Origin: Seongchinamella unica
GTDB taxonomy: Bacteria; Pseudomonadota; Gammaproteobacteria; Pseudomonadales; Halieaceae
Assembly: GCF_004354085.1 (NCBI RefSeq)
Contig: NZ_SMSE01000002.1
Location: 62,001-126,000 of the forward strand
DNA length: 64,000 bases
Direction of reading: 5' to 3'
A program made the translations under genes and the position numbers. Below are positions 25,753 through 32,817 of this stretch, piece after piece (the stretch's first letter is position 1; each line of letters begins with the position of its first letter). Below the pieces are notes generated by a model. It had not been told where the DNA came from. It did no database searches and saw only the letters and a list, made by a program, of their open reading frames with translations.

Positions 25753-26196
25753 TTGAAAGCTGAAGAAGCGCTGCGATTTCACAACCAGGTCTGTTTTCCC
25801 TTGTATGCCGCGGCCAACGCAGTGGTGCGAGCCTACCGCCCGTTGCTGCAAGATCTGGATTTAACCTATTTGCAATACATGACGCTGATGTTGCTGTGGG
25901 AGCATAAGCAGATGAGCGTCAAGGCCCTGGGCCAGCAGATGTCACTGGACTCCGGAACGCTGACCCCATTGCTCAAGCGACTTGAGTCCAAGGGTCTGGT
26001 GAGCCGCGCCCGGGATACTGAAGACGAGCGCGTGCGCCTGATCGCGGTGACGCCAGCGGGCATGGCCCTGCGTAATAAAGCGAAAAATATACCTGGCCAA
26101 CTGGCTTGTAGCCTGGGGGTGGATGCCGCCCAGGCAGAGACCATCAAACACACCTGCGAGCAGTTGCTTGCCGTGCTTGCCGACGAGCAGGCCTGA
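25753..26196 (+). CDS. MarR-family regulator, OhrR-like
   Basis: 147 residues with a TTG start after a GGAG site. The winged helix is clear: KALGQQMSLDSGTLTPLLKRLESKGLVSR then the wing RARDTEDERVRLI. The N-terminus NQVCFPLYAAANAVVRAYRPLL matches OhrR, with Cys14 at the position of the peroxide-sensing Cys and tyrosines at AYR and LTYLQY. Known OhrR proteins sense organic hydroperoxides and repress ohr; here no ohr gene is next door, so the regulon may be the adjacent reductase/CMD genes. A TTGC-NN-GCAA palindrome upstream of the transcript is a likely site. Redox sensing is an inference from Cys14. Confidence 0.88.
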   Translation: MKAEEALRFHNQVCFPLYAAANAVVRAYRPLLQDLDLTYLQYMTLMLLWEHKQMSVKALGQQMSLDSGTLTPLLKRLESKGLVSRARDTEDERVRLIAVTPAGMALRNKAKNIPGQLACSLGVDAAQAETIKHTCEQLLAVLADEQA

Positions 26197-26236
26197 AACT
26201 TACCAGTAACCGCCTTGGCGGCAAAGGAGAATTACC

Positions 26237-27412
26237 ATGTCCCAGCAACCCGATCTGGACATCATTGTTTATGGCGCCAGCGGCTTCACCGGCCGCCTGG
26301 TGTGTGAGTACCTGCAGGTCCAGTATGGCGTCGATGGCGATATCAAGTGGGCGATGGCGGGCCGCAGCGAGGCAAAGCTGAAGCAGGTACGCGAGGAGAT
26401 GGGTATCGCTGATGCAGTGCCCCTGGTCGTTGCTGACTCCGCCGACCAGGCTTCGGTGAAGGCCATGGTTGGGCGTACCAAAGTGCTGCTGACAACGGTG
26501 GGCCCTTACCAGCTTTATGGCTCCGATATTGTGAAGGCCTGTGCCGAGGCGGGTACGGATTATGTGGACTTGTGCGGTGAACCCGGCTGGATGCATGAGA
26601 TGATTGCAGCCCATAGCGATGCTGCCCGCGCCAGCGGTGCTCGCATTGTCTTCTCCTGCGGGTTTGATTCCATACCCTTCGACCTTGGTGTGTACTACCT
26701 GCAACAGCTCGCTGCGGCAGATGATCAGGCGCCATTGAACCGGGTGAAAGGTCGGGTTCGCGCAATGAATGGCAGTATGTCCGGGGGGACCCTGGCCAGT
26801 TTCAAGGCAACCATGGCCGCAGCCGGAGAAAATCCCGAACTGGTGAGTGTGTTGATGAATCCCTTTGCCCTGACCGAAGAGTTTGTTGGGCCGGAGCAGC
26901 CCTCGGGTCTTGCACCGCTGCATGAGGATGACCTGGACAGTTGGTCTGCGCCTTTTGTGATGGCGACCATTAATACCAAGAACATTCATCGCTCCAACTA
27001 TCTGCAGGGTCATGCCTATGGCGCAGATTTCGTTTATGACGAGATGTTGCTCACGGGCCCCGGCGAGCAGGGCGAGGCTATCGCCAATGCGGTGGCGAGT
27101 GACAAGTCCATGGCGAAGTCGAAGCTTCAGCCGGGAGAAGGACCCAGTAAAGAGGAACGTGACAACGGCAACTACGACGTGATGTTCGTTGGTTCCAACG
27201 ACTCGGGCTATCAGGTGGTGGCCAGCGTAAAAGGCGACAGGGATCCCGGTTATGGTTCTACCAGTAAAATGATTGCCGAAGCCGCGGTGTGTCTTGCCCT
27301 GAACCCTGAAGCGGCCAGCGGTGGTATTTGGACACCGGCTGCAGCACTTGGCTCGGCCTTGATCGACCGCCTGCAGGACAATGCAGGCCTCAGCTTCCAG
27401 CGTGAGGGCTAA
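26237..27412 (+). CDS. saccharopine-dehydrogenase-like NAD(P)-dependent reductase
   Basis: 391 residues. The N-terminal Rossmann motif is IIVYGASGFTGRLVCEYL (GxxGxxG, residues about 12-18), followed by WAMAGRSEAKL, which is the hallmark of the trans-acting enoyl reductase/saccharopine dehydrogenase-like family. It also has TTVGPYQLYGSDIVKACAEA and DYVDLCGEPGWM. Members such as mycobacterial Rv2449c-type proteins reduce polyketide- or lipid-linked double bonds; bacterial homologues are often of unknown substrate. It lies behind the OhrR-like gene and 5 bp before a Ddn-like gene in the same transcript, so a small redox pathway is likely. Confidence 0.85.
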   Translation: MSQQPDLDIIVYGASGFTGRLVCEYLQVQYGVDGDIKWAMAGRSEAKLKQVREEMGIADAVPLVVADSADQASVKAMVGRTKVLLTTVGPYQLYGSDIVKACAEAGTDYVDLCGEPGWMHEMIAAHSDAARASGARIVFSCGFDSIPFDLGVYYLQQLAAADDQAPLNRVKGRVRAMNGSMSGGTLASFKATMAAAGENPELVSVLMNPFALTEEFVGPEQPSGLAPLHEDDLDSWSAPFVMATINTKNIHRSNYLQGHAYGADFVYDEMLLTGPGEQGEAIANAVASDKSMAKSKLQPGEGPSKEERDNGNYDVMFVGSNDSGYQVVASVKGDRDPGYGSTSKMIAEAAVCLALNPEAASGGIWTPAAALGSALIDRLQDNAGLSFQREG

Positions 27413-27417
27413 CGACA

Positions 27418-27852
27418 ATGGCAACAGCAATTGCTCAATTTGAACAGCAGTTCTTCCGCAGGATCAACGGCGTTGTTGAACCACTGGTCTCGCGCGGCCT
27501 GGGCTCACCGGCCTGGACGCCGGCCAGCCTGATTGTGCTGGAGTCAATCGGCTTCAAAAGCGGCCAGCGCCGCCGCACACCGCTGTGGAGTTTACGCCTG
27601 GGTCCGTATCGCCTGATTTCAACCGCACGCGGCAAGCGTTCTTTCTGGGTCAAGAACCTGAAGCAGCGACCGGCCATAAATTTTTCGCTGGACGGCAGGG
27701 CAGTGGAGGCTGAAGCGATTGTCATCGCCTCCGGGTATGACAACCTCGATGACTGGGACCTCAGTCCGCTTATGAAGCGGACCCTGTCGCTGTTAAAGCA
27801 GCAGGCGGAAAGAGGCTGGGCATTTGCATTACTGGTCCCAACCGATGGCTGA
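27418..27852 (+). CDS. Ddn-like (deazaflavin-dependent nitroreductase fold) protein
   Basis: 144 residues. The split beta-barrel pattern of the Ddn/AclJ family is present: LESIGFKSGQRRRTPLWSLRLGPYRLISTARG, with KSGxxRxTPL as the cofactor-phosphate contact. WVKNLKQRPAINFSLDG matches the WxxNLrxnPxvxv segment. In actinobacteria such proteins use F420, but in proteobacteria they often have no proven cofactor; no F420 biosynthesis gene is in this window. It overlaps the next gene by 8 bp and follows the reductase at 5 bp, so it is part of the 25246-28809 unit. Confidence 0.78.
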   Translation: MATAIAQFEQQFFRRINGVVEPLVSRGLGSPAWTPASLIVLESIGFKSGQRRRTPLWSLRLGPYRLISTARGKRSFWVKNLKQRPAINFSLDGRAVEAEAIVIASGYDNLDDWDLSPLMKRTLSLLKQQAERGWAFALLVPTDG

Positions 27853-28303
27853 CATCAACGCTGATGCTGGCACCTATGCCCGGGCGACACGCAGCCTGGC
27901 GGAGATCGCGCAGCCATTTGCCGCGCTTTATCGCGCCTTCTGGACCCTGGAGTCGTTGCCCGCCGAGACCCTCGAACTGTGTCGCCTGCGACAGGCCCAA
28001 CTGCTGGGGAGTGACCTGGCATGGCGCCATGAGCAGTTTGGCCTTTCTGCTCAACAGCGCGAGGATTTGAAACATTGGCCGAGCAGCCCCGTCTACTCTG
28101 ACGCCGAGAAAGCCTGTCTGGAATTCACCGAGATTCACGCCATGGATGCTCGCGCCATCACCGATGCCCAGGCCGATGCGGTAAAACAGCATTACGGTGA
28201 TGTGGGCCTGGTCGCATTGGTGCAGGCGTTGGGGGTGTTTGACGCGGTCACCCGACTGGGCCTGATCTGGGACCTTGAAACTCTGGAGTTGAACGCGTCA
28301 TGA
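27845..28303 (+). CDS. carboxymuconolactone decarboxylase-fold protein, Cys-less
   Basis: 152 residues from ATG 27845, which overlaps the end of the previous gene by 8 bp. The AhpD/CMD fold is recognisable from LELCRLRQAQLLGSDLAWRHEQ at about 48-69 and from the helix CLEFTEIHAMDARAI later. The place where AhpD-type enzymes carry CxxCxxxH holds S, A and a shifted His, so it lacks the redox Cys pair. The next gene encodes a second CMD-fold protein with Cys residues, and the two overlap by 4 bp. They may form a hetero-oligomer. Confidence 0.8.
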   Translation: MADINADAGTYARATRSLAEIAQPFAALYRAFWTLESLPAETLELCRLRQAQLLGSDLAWRHEQFGLSAQQREDLKHWPSSPVYSDAEKACLEFTEIHAMDARAITDAQADAVKQHYGDVGLVALVQALGVFDAVTRLGLIWDLETLELNAS

Positions 28304-28809
28304 GCATAAAACCACGTGTACAAAGCCCCAGGTCGGACACCGGTAACCTGATTCGGGATTCCGCGCTCGGTCTGGTGCCGGAAACGTTACCACATTACCT
28401 GCAGCTTACGGTGGCGATCTGGGACAAGGGGCCGTTAACGCCGGCGGAAATTGAGCTGGCGCGGCTGCGCAATGCGGGTCACGTGGGCTGTGTAATGTGC
28501 CAGGCGGTGCGCTATGACATCGCGGTGGAGGACGGTCTCAGCGAAGAGGTGGTCAGCAGCATGCGCGCTGAAGATGGCGGCCTGACGGCGCGCCAGCAGA
28601 GCATTGTGCGGTTCGTGGATCACTACCTGCACAATCCCTCTAAACCCGATCCTGAATTACAAACTGCGCTGGATGAACAACTGAGTGAGGTGGAGCAGGT
28701 CCATCTGGCATTGTTGATGGCCTACTTCAATGGCTTTTCCCGCTGCGCGGTGGCTTTGGGTGGCATGCCAGACAGCATGCCGCGAATGGAGATCTCAGTC
28801 CCGCGATAG
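28300..28809 (+). CDS. carboxymuconolactone decarboxylase-fold protein with Cys pair
   Basis: 169 residues, ATGA overlap with its CMD-fold neighbour. The alpha-helical core has ELARLRNAGHVGCVMCQAVRYD, with a Cys pair at 64 and 67 in the AhpD position; the usual His four residues later is Arg71. The segment HLALLMAYFNGFSRCAVALG resembles the C-terminal helix pair of the family. A peroxidase or disulfide-exchange role would fit the OhrR-like regulator of the same transcript, while a decarboxylase role would not need Cys. It is the last gene of this unit. Confidence 0.82.
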   Translation: MSIKPRVQSPRSDTGNLIRDSALGLVPETLPHYLQLTVAIWDKGPLTPAEIELARLRNAGHVGCVMCQAVRYDIAVEDGLSEEVVSSMRAEDGGLTARQQSIVRFVDHYLHNPSKPDPELQTALDEQLSEVEQVHLALLMAYFNGFSRCAVALGGMPDSMPRMEISVPR

Positions 28810-28839
28810 TGCGTGGCCGTTATTGAAGAGCAGAGAGAC

Positions 28840-28968
28840 ATGCAGAGCGATTATCTTCACATGGCCCCTTTACAGAACGCATTCGAAGTCGAGGATATCT
28901 CCGCTCTTTTGGCAGATGACAATCGACCCACGACAATGCTTCTGTTGGCCAGCAATCTTCCGCTATAA
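28840..28968 (+). CDS. possible 42-residue ORF, unsupported family
   Basis: An open frame from ATG 28840 to TAA 28966-28968 follows a purine-rich AGAGAGAC site. Its product contains FEVEDISALLADD and is not recognised. Its last codons overlap the TATAAT of the following promoter, which argues that it may be incidental. I list it because it is the only open frame of any size in the 239-bp gap between 28809 and the aminotransferase. Confidence 0.2.
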   Translation: MQSDYLHMAPLQNAFEVEDISALLADDNRPTTMLLLASNLPL

Positions 28969-29012
28969 TTCCCGGCCTTCGCAGCCGGTGACCTGATCGC
29001 AGGTCCTCCGGC
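28964..29012 (+). promoter_or_regulatory. aminotransferase promoter -10 and leader hairpin
   Basis: A perfect TATAAT lies at 28964-28969; no good -35 is seen (TCTGTT at 28941-28946 has the right spacing). The transcript would begin near 28976 and its leader holds a two-tier hairpin at 28984-29012: GCCGG-tg-ACCTG-atcg-CAGGT-cct-CCGGC. This ends 36 nt before the ATG at 29049. The hairpin could influence translation or mark an RNA-binding site; no T tract follows, so it is not a standard attenuator. Confidence 0.45.
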
Positions 29013-29048
29013 AATGTCGATCCGTCGTGTTATCAGGTGCCTAATGCC

Positions 29049-30236
29049 ATGTTCTCAGAACTAGAACCGCGTCCTGCGGACCCCATTCTTGGCCTTACCG
29101 TTAAGTTCAAGGCCGATAGCAACCCGAAGAAGATTGACCTCGGTGCCGGGATCTACAAGGATGCGCAGGGAAATACGCCGGTACTGGATTGCGTCAAGGC
29201 CGCGGAGCAGATCCGGTTAGACACGGAAACCAGCAAGACCTACATCAACTCCGCCGGGTCGCCCCTGTTCAACGAAAAAATGACCGAACTGATGCTGGGC
29301 GAGCACCGGGTCATCGCGGAAAATCGCATCCGCACGATCTCCACCCCGGGAGGCACCGGCGCCCTGCGAATTGCCGGCGAGTTCATCAGGGCCTGCAAGC
29401 CGGGCACCACCATCTGGGTGAGCAATCCGACCTGGGCCAATCACCAGGGCGTGTTTGCCGCCGCGGGGCTGACGGTAAAAACCTACCCCTACTACGACTA
29501 TGAGAACAAGTGCCTGGACTTCGACGGCATGCTTGAAGCCCTCGGACAGGTGACCGCCGATGATGCGGTACTGATTCACGCCTGCTGCCACAATCCCAGT
29601 GGCATGGATCTGGACCAGCAGCAGTGGCAGCAAGTGGCTGAACTGGCCCGGGAAGTGGGCTTCCTGCCCGTGGTGGACATGGCTTACCAGGGCTTCGGTG
29701 AGGGGCTGGATGAGGACGCCAGTGGCCTGCGCCTGCTGGCAGATGCCGTGGACGAGATGATTATCTGCGGCTCCTGCTCCAAGAATTTTGGCCTGTATCG
29801 GGAGCGGATCGGCGCCTGTTCCATCATCGGCAGGAGCGCCGAGGCGGCGGACATCATCTACTCCGTGCTGCTGCCGACCGTGCGGGTGAACTACTCCATG
29901 CCACCGGCCCACGGCGCCGCCATTGTCGAGACCATTCTCGATTCCAGTGAACTCACCGCTCGCTGGCATGAAGAGCTCAGGGAGATGCGCGACCGCATCG
30001 GTGGTATGCGCCAGCTCCTGGTGGACAAGTTGGCAGAGAAAAGCGTGACTCGCGATTTCAGCTTTATCACCCGCCAGAAGGGCATGTTCTCTTTCCTGGG
30101 GATTGACCAGGCACAGGTGCAGCGGCTGCAGGAGGAGAACAGTATTTATATTGTCGGCTCCAGCCGGATCAGTATTGCGGCAATTGCCCCGGATAACGTG
30201 GACTACCTGGCGGAGAGTATAGCGCGGGTGTTGTAG
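29049..30236 (+). CDS. tyrB: aromatic/aspartate aminotransferase (class I)
   Basis: 395 residues from ATG 29049, whose product begins MFSELEPRPADPILGLT, the near-universal start of AspC/TyrB proteins; an upstream GTG adds four residues only. PLP-dependent fold I features are present: TPGGTGALRIAGEF, HACCHNPSGMDLD, DMAYQGFGEGLDED, and the Schiff-base Lys in CSCSKNFGLYRERIG. The Arg near the C-terminus (GSSRISIAAIAPDN) binds the substrate carboxylate. It converts aspartate, tyrosine or phenylalanine with 2-oxoglutarate. AspC and TyrB cannot be separated from sequence alone, so the symbol is a best guess. Glutamate is the product or donor, and the mutase operon downstream also uses a C5 amino acid, but no direct link is shown. 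Confidence 0.9.
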   Translation: MFSELEPRPADPILGLTVKFKADSNPKKIDLGAGIYKDAQGNTPVLDCVKAAEQIRLDTETSKTYINSAGSPLFNEKMTELMLGEHRVIAENRIRTISTPGGTGALRIAGEFIRACKPGTTIWVSNPTWANHQGVFAAAGLTVKTYPYYDYENKCLDFDGMLEALGQVTADDAVLIHACCHNPSGMDLDQQQWQQVAELAREVGFLPVVDMAYQGFGEGLDEDASGLRLLADAVDEMIICGSCSKNFGLYRERIGACSIIGRSAEAADIIYSVLLPTVRVNYSMPPAHGAAIVETILDSSELTARWHEELREMRDRIGGMRQLLVDKLAEKSVTRDFSFITRQKGMFSFLGIDQAQVQRLQEENSIYIVGSSRISIAAIAPDNVDYLAESIARVL

Positions 30237-30239
30237 CTT

Positions 30240-30373
30240 CCCGCCATCCCGTCATTCCCGCCACCCCGTCATTCCCGCCACCCCGTCATTCCCGCGAAAG
30301 CGGGAATCCAGTGTCTCCAAAACGGCAGCTGTCTCCACCGTCGCTGGATCCCCGCCTGCGCGGGGATGACGGG
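30240..30373. repeat. composite palindromic repeat: 3x17-bp tandem array plus stem-loop element
   Basis: Three tandem 17-bp units CCCGCCAYCCCGTCATT occupy 30240-30290. They run into CCCGC-gaaa-GCGGG (30291-30304), and after a spacer the complementary half CTGGATCCCCGC..GCGGGGATGACGGG closes a long inverted repeat (about 30284-30373) with two internal hairpins. The words GTCATTCCCGCGAAAGCGGGAA are, from general knowledge, a widespread intergenic element in proteobacteria. Here it lies between the aminotransferase and the convergent RraA-like gene and can act as a two-way terminator-like structure. The extra tandem copies of the left half suggest slippage. Confidence 0.75.
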
Positions 30374-30424
30374 AGGGGAACTCCTGAACGACGGTATGGG
30401 TAGTCGAGTATCGTGACGCAGGGC

Positions 30425-30904
30425 CTAATCCACCTGCTGCGGACAAACAATCACCCCGTCCCGGTCCGCGTACAGGTACGCTCCGGGCCTGAACTCAACG
30501 CCGCCAAAGTTGAGCACCGCACCGCGTTCCCCGGTGGTAACCGGAATATACTTGCGCGAACAGGTGCCCAGCGCGAACAGCGCCACCGGAATGTCCGCGA
30601 TCTGCAGGGTATCGCGCACATAGCCATTGATGACGATGCCACTGTAATGGTTCTGGTGGGCGAACTTCATCAGGTTCTCACCCACCACCGCGTAGTAGGC
30701 CGCATCCACATCCACCACCACTACCTTGCCACTGCCGTCTTCATCCCGTAACAGGGTGATCAGGTCGGAGTTGTTCCGGTCGAGCTTTATGGTGATAATC
30801 TCGCCCCGGCATTTTTCCGCGCCACCGTAGTTTTGATAGCCGGGGCCCAATACGTTGGCCTTGTCGCTGTGTTCGTCACAGATGTCGGCGGTGAAAAATG
30901 CCAT
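30425..30904 (-). CDS. rraA: RraA-fold protein (ribonuclease E inhibitor / HMG-CHA aldolase-like)
   Basis: 159 residues from ATG 30904, giving MAFFTADICDEHSDKANVLG, the standard start; a longer reading adds 14 residues upstream. The fold signature is clear: GPGYQNYGG, VVVDVDAAYYAVVGENL and GIVINGYVRDTLQIADI, where Arg and Asp of the GxVRD stretch are the substrate and metal contacts in aldolase members. The segment GVEFRPGAYLYADRDGVIV is typical. Such proteins either regulate RNase E or cleave 4-hydroxy-4-methyl-2-oxoglutarate. The size (159) and sequence are close to true RraA. It is divergent from the mutase operon (138 bp apart). Confidence 0.88.
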   Translation of the reverse strand: MAFFTADICDEHSDKANVLGPGYQNYGGAEKCRGEIITIKLDRNNSDLITLLRDEDGSGKVVVVDVDAAYYAVVGENLMKFAHQNHYSGIVINGYVRDTLQIADIPVALFALGTCSRKYIPVTTGERGAVLNFGGVEFRPGAYLYADRDGVIVCPQQVD

Positions 30905-30992
30905 GGAGAATCCTCTCAACTGATGTTCGCGGGGGAATTCTAGCACCGCGACCCCGTATTCGGCATAAACTTTTGATAGTATTACGTTTTAT

Positions 30993-31020
30993 GGCGCGTT
31001 GGCAGAGCTGGCAACGCGCC
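30993..31020 (+). promoter_or_regulatory. stem-loop in the leader of the mutase operon
   Basis: GGCGCGTTG at 30993-31001 pairs perfectly with CAACGCGCC at 31012-31020, and inner bases extend the stem. It lies 22 nt before the mutase S-subunit ATG, in a gap of only 138 bp shared with the divergent rraA gene. No cobalamin riboswitch (long B12-box fold) fits in this gap, and I see none. Confidence 0.4.
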
Positions 31021-31042
31021 GGATAACCAGGCAGCAAAGCAC

Positions 31043-31456
31043 ATGAAGGTAGTAACCGGCGTAGTGGGTAACGACATCCACGTGGTCGCCAACCGACTGA
31101 TTGACCTCTCCCTGCGCGCCAGGGGCTACGAGGTCTACAACCTCGGGGTAAACACCCACCTGGAGGAATTTTTTGATGCGGTGGTGGAAACCGGCGCGGA
31201 GGTATTGATGATCTCCTCGCTCAACGGTGAAGCCGAGGGCTGGGGCCGGGAGGTCCGGCTGCTCAAGTCGAGGTACAAGACCCTGGACGATGTGGTCCTG
31301 ATGATTGGGGGTAACCTGGTTGTCGGTAGTGGCGACCCCGAGGAAATCGTTGCCCGTTACAAGAACTATGGTTTCGACCTGGTATGCCACCAGGTGGATC
31401 TCAATACCGGGCTGGATATGTTGCAGGAACTGGTCGACCAGAGGTTTCCAGCGTGA
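31043..31456 (+). CDS. glmS: B12-binding small subunit of a glutamate-mutase-type enzyme
   Basis: 137 residues, a single flavodoxin-like cobalamin-binding domain as in the S subunit of clostridial glutamate mutase. The signature DxHxxG-(n)-SxL-(n)-GG is almost complete: D11-I-H13-V-V-A16, then SSLNG and IGGNLVVG. H13 should ligate cobalt from below. Gly of DxHxxG is Ala16 here, a rare change. The small subunit brings adenosylcobalamin to the large subunit encoded next. The genes overlap by 4 bp (GTGA), ensuring equal production. It starts a four-gene unit ending at 35574. The symbol follows the mutase naming and is not glucosamine synthase. Confidence 0.88.
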   Translation: MKVVTGVVGNDIHVVANRLIDLSLRARGYEVYNLGVNTHLEEFFDAVVETGAEVLMISSLNGEAEGWGREVRLLKSRYKTLDDVVLMIGGNLVVGSGDPEEIVARYKNYGFDLVCHQVDLNTGLDMLQELVDQRFPA

Positions 31457-32817
31457 GCCTGCTGCAGGAAGAGAGGGAAATCATACTCAGCAACGAGTAT
31501 GTGGACAGTTTCGATTTTGCCGAAGTCGCAGAATTTGTCAGCAACGCCAGCAAGGAACTGTTTATCTCCCACCATTTTGCCCGCAAGAACAAAATGCTGG
31601 TGCAGCCCCGGGGCGGCTTTCCCACCTACCAGCAGCAATTCGCGCTGTATGAGTACTTTGTCGATGCCAACGTCGACGTGTTGCCGCTGACCATCGACTC
31701 CAACACCCGCCTGAACGACTATGCAACCGCCAAGAAAATGCTGCGGCTCAGCGAAGAGAACGATATGGATATGCTCAACGGCTATCCACTGGTGACACAT
31801 GGCTATCGCACGACCCGCAAGATGATCACCCATTTCGACAAGCCGGTGAGCCTGCGCCACGGTACGCCGGACGCGCGGCTGCTGATCGAGACGGCCATTG
31901 CCTCGGGTATCTTCGAGATCGAGGGCGGACCCATTACCTACCTGTTGCCGTACTCCAAGAATTTCCCGCTGGACAAGGCGTTCCTGTACTGGAAATACGT
32001 TGAGCGGGTGTGCGCGAATTATTCCCAGCTCAATGAGCCCATTAACCGTGAATCCTTTGGCCCACTGACCGCGACCCTGGTGCCGCCATCGATCACCATT
32101 GTTATTCAACTGCTGGAAATGCTGTTGTCGCTGGAGGAGGGGGTGAAGTCATTCTCCGTGTCTTTCGCCCAGCAGGGGTCGATGAACCAGGACATTGTGA
32201 CCGGCGCGGTACTGAAAAAACTCGCCCGCCACTACGCCGGAGAAATCGACTGCGGCGATGCGGCCATCAACCTGGTCTACCACCAGTGGATGGGGGCTTT
32301 CCCCACCAACCAGGATTACGCCGACCAGTTGATCAACCTGTCCACGGTGATTGCCGCCATGGTGGGTGCCGACAAGATTATCACCAAGACGCGACAGGAG
32401 GCCACCGGTATTCCCACCAAGGAGGCCAATGCCAAGACCGTGGCCGATACCCAGTACTGCCTGCGTATTCTCAACGGCCTGCCGAATGTGGTCGATGAGG
32501 AAGAGGAAGAGATGCTGACCCTGCAGGTCACCGCAATCATGGAGGCGGTCTTCAACGATCCTGCAGATACCCTCTGGCGCAAGGTGTTTAACTGTATCAA
32601 GAATGGGATTATCGATGTCCCGTTTTCGCCGCATATTATTAACCAGAATGAAATGATCACCATCCGTGATGCCGGCAAGAATATTCGCATCATTGAACGG
32701 GGCAATGTCCCCATTCCGGATCGTTGTTACGAGTACGATAAATCCCGTTGTGACCTCAGCAAGGACACCACCAGTATCGTCAACGATATCATTCACGATA
32801 TAGGTATCATGCAATGA
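31453..32817 (+). CDS. glmE: glutamate-mutase-type large (epsilon) subunit
   Basis: 454 residues from GTG 31453, after an AGAGG site. Comparison from memory with the Clostridium cochlearium epsilon subunit shows the substrate residues conserved at a constant offset: Arg53 (QPRGG), Arg86 (TIDSNTR), Arg135-His136 (RHGTPD), Glu157 and Tyr163/Tyr167 (EGGPITYLLPY). These form the arginine claw and the base that bind glutamate in the TIM barrel over the B12 corrin. The enzyme should convert L-glutamate to 3-methylaspartate or act on a close analogue through a radical mechanism. Overlap of 4 bp with the following reactivase gene indicates a single transcript. No methylaspartase is encoded nearby. 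Confidence 0.85.
   Translation: MSLLQEEREIILSNEYVDSFDFAEVAEFVSNASKELFISHHFARKNKMLVQPRGGFPTYQQQFALYEYFVDANVDVLPLTIDSNTRLNDYATAKKMLRLSEENDMDMLNGYPLVTHGYRTTRKMITHFDKPVSLRHGTPDARLLIETAIASGIFEIEGGPITYLLPYSKNFPLDKAFLYWKYVERVCANYSQLNEPINRESFGPLTATLVPPSITIVIQLLEMLLSLEEGVKSFSVSFAQQGSMNQDIVTGAVLKKLARHYAGEIDCGDAAINLVYHQWMGAFPTNQDYADQLINLSTVIAAMVGADKIITKTRQEATGIPTKEANAKTVADTQYCLRILNGLPNVVDEEEEEMLTLQVTAIMEAVFNDPADTLWRKVFNCIKNGIIDVPFSPHIINQNEMITIRDAGKNIRIIERGNVPIPDRCYEYDKSRCDLSKDTTSIVNDIIHDIGIMQ

Noticed and set aside
30240-30290. Three short tandem repeats as a CRISPR array
   Set aside because: Units are 17 bp and directly abutting with no spacers, and no cas gene is near; they are part of a palindromic intergenic element.
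30905-31042. Cobalamin riboswitch before the B12-dependent mutase operon
   Set aside because: The whole divergent gap is 138 bp, too short for the usual roughly 200-nt fold, and no B12 box is visible; only a simple hairpin is present.
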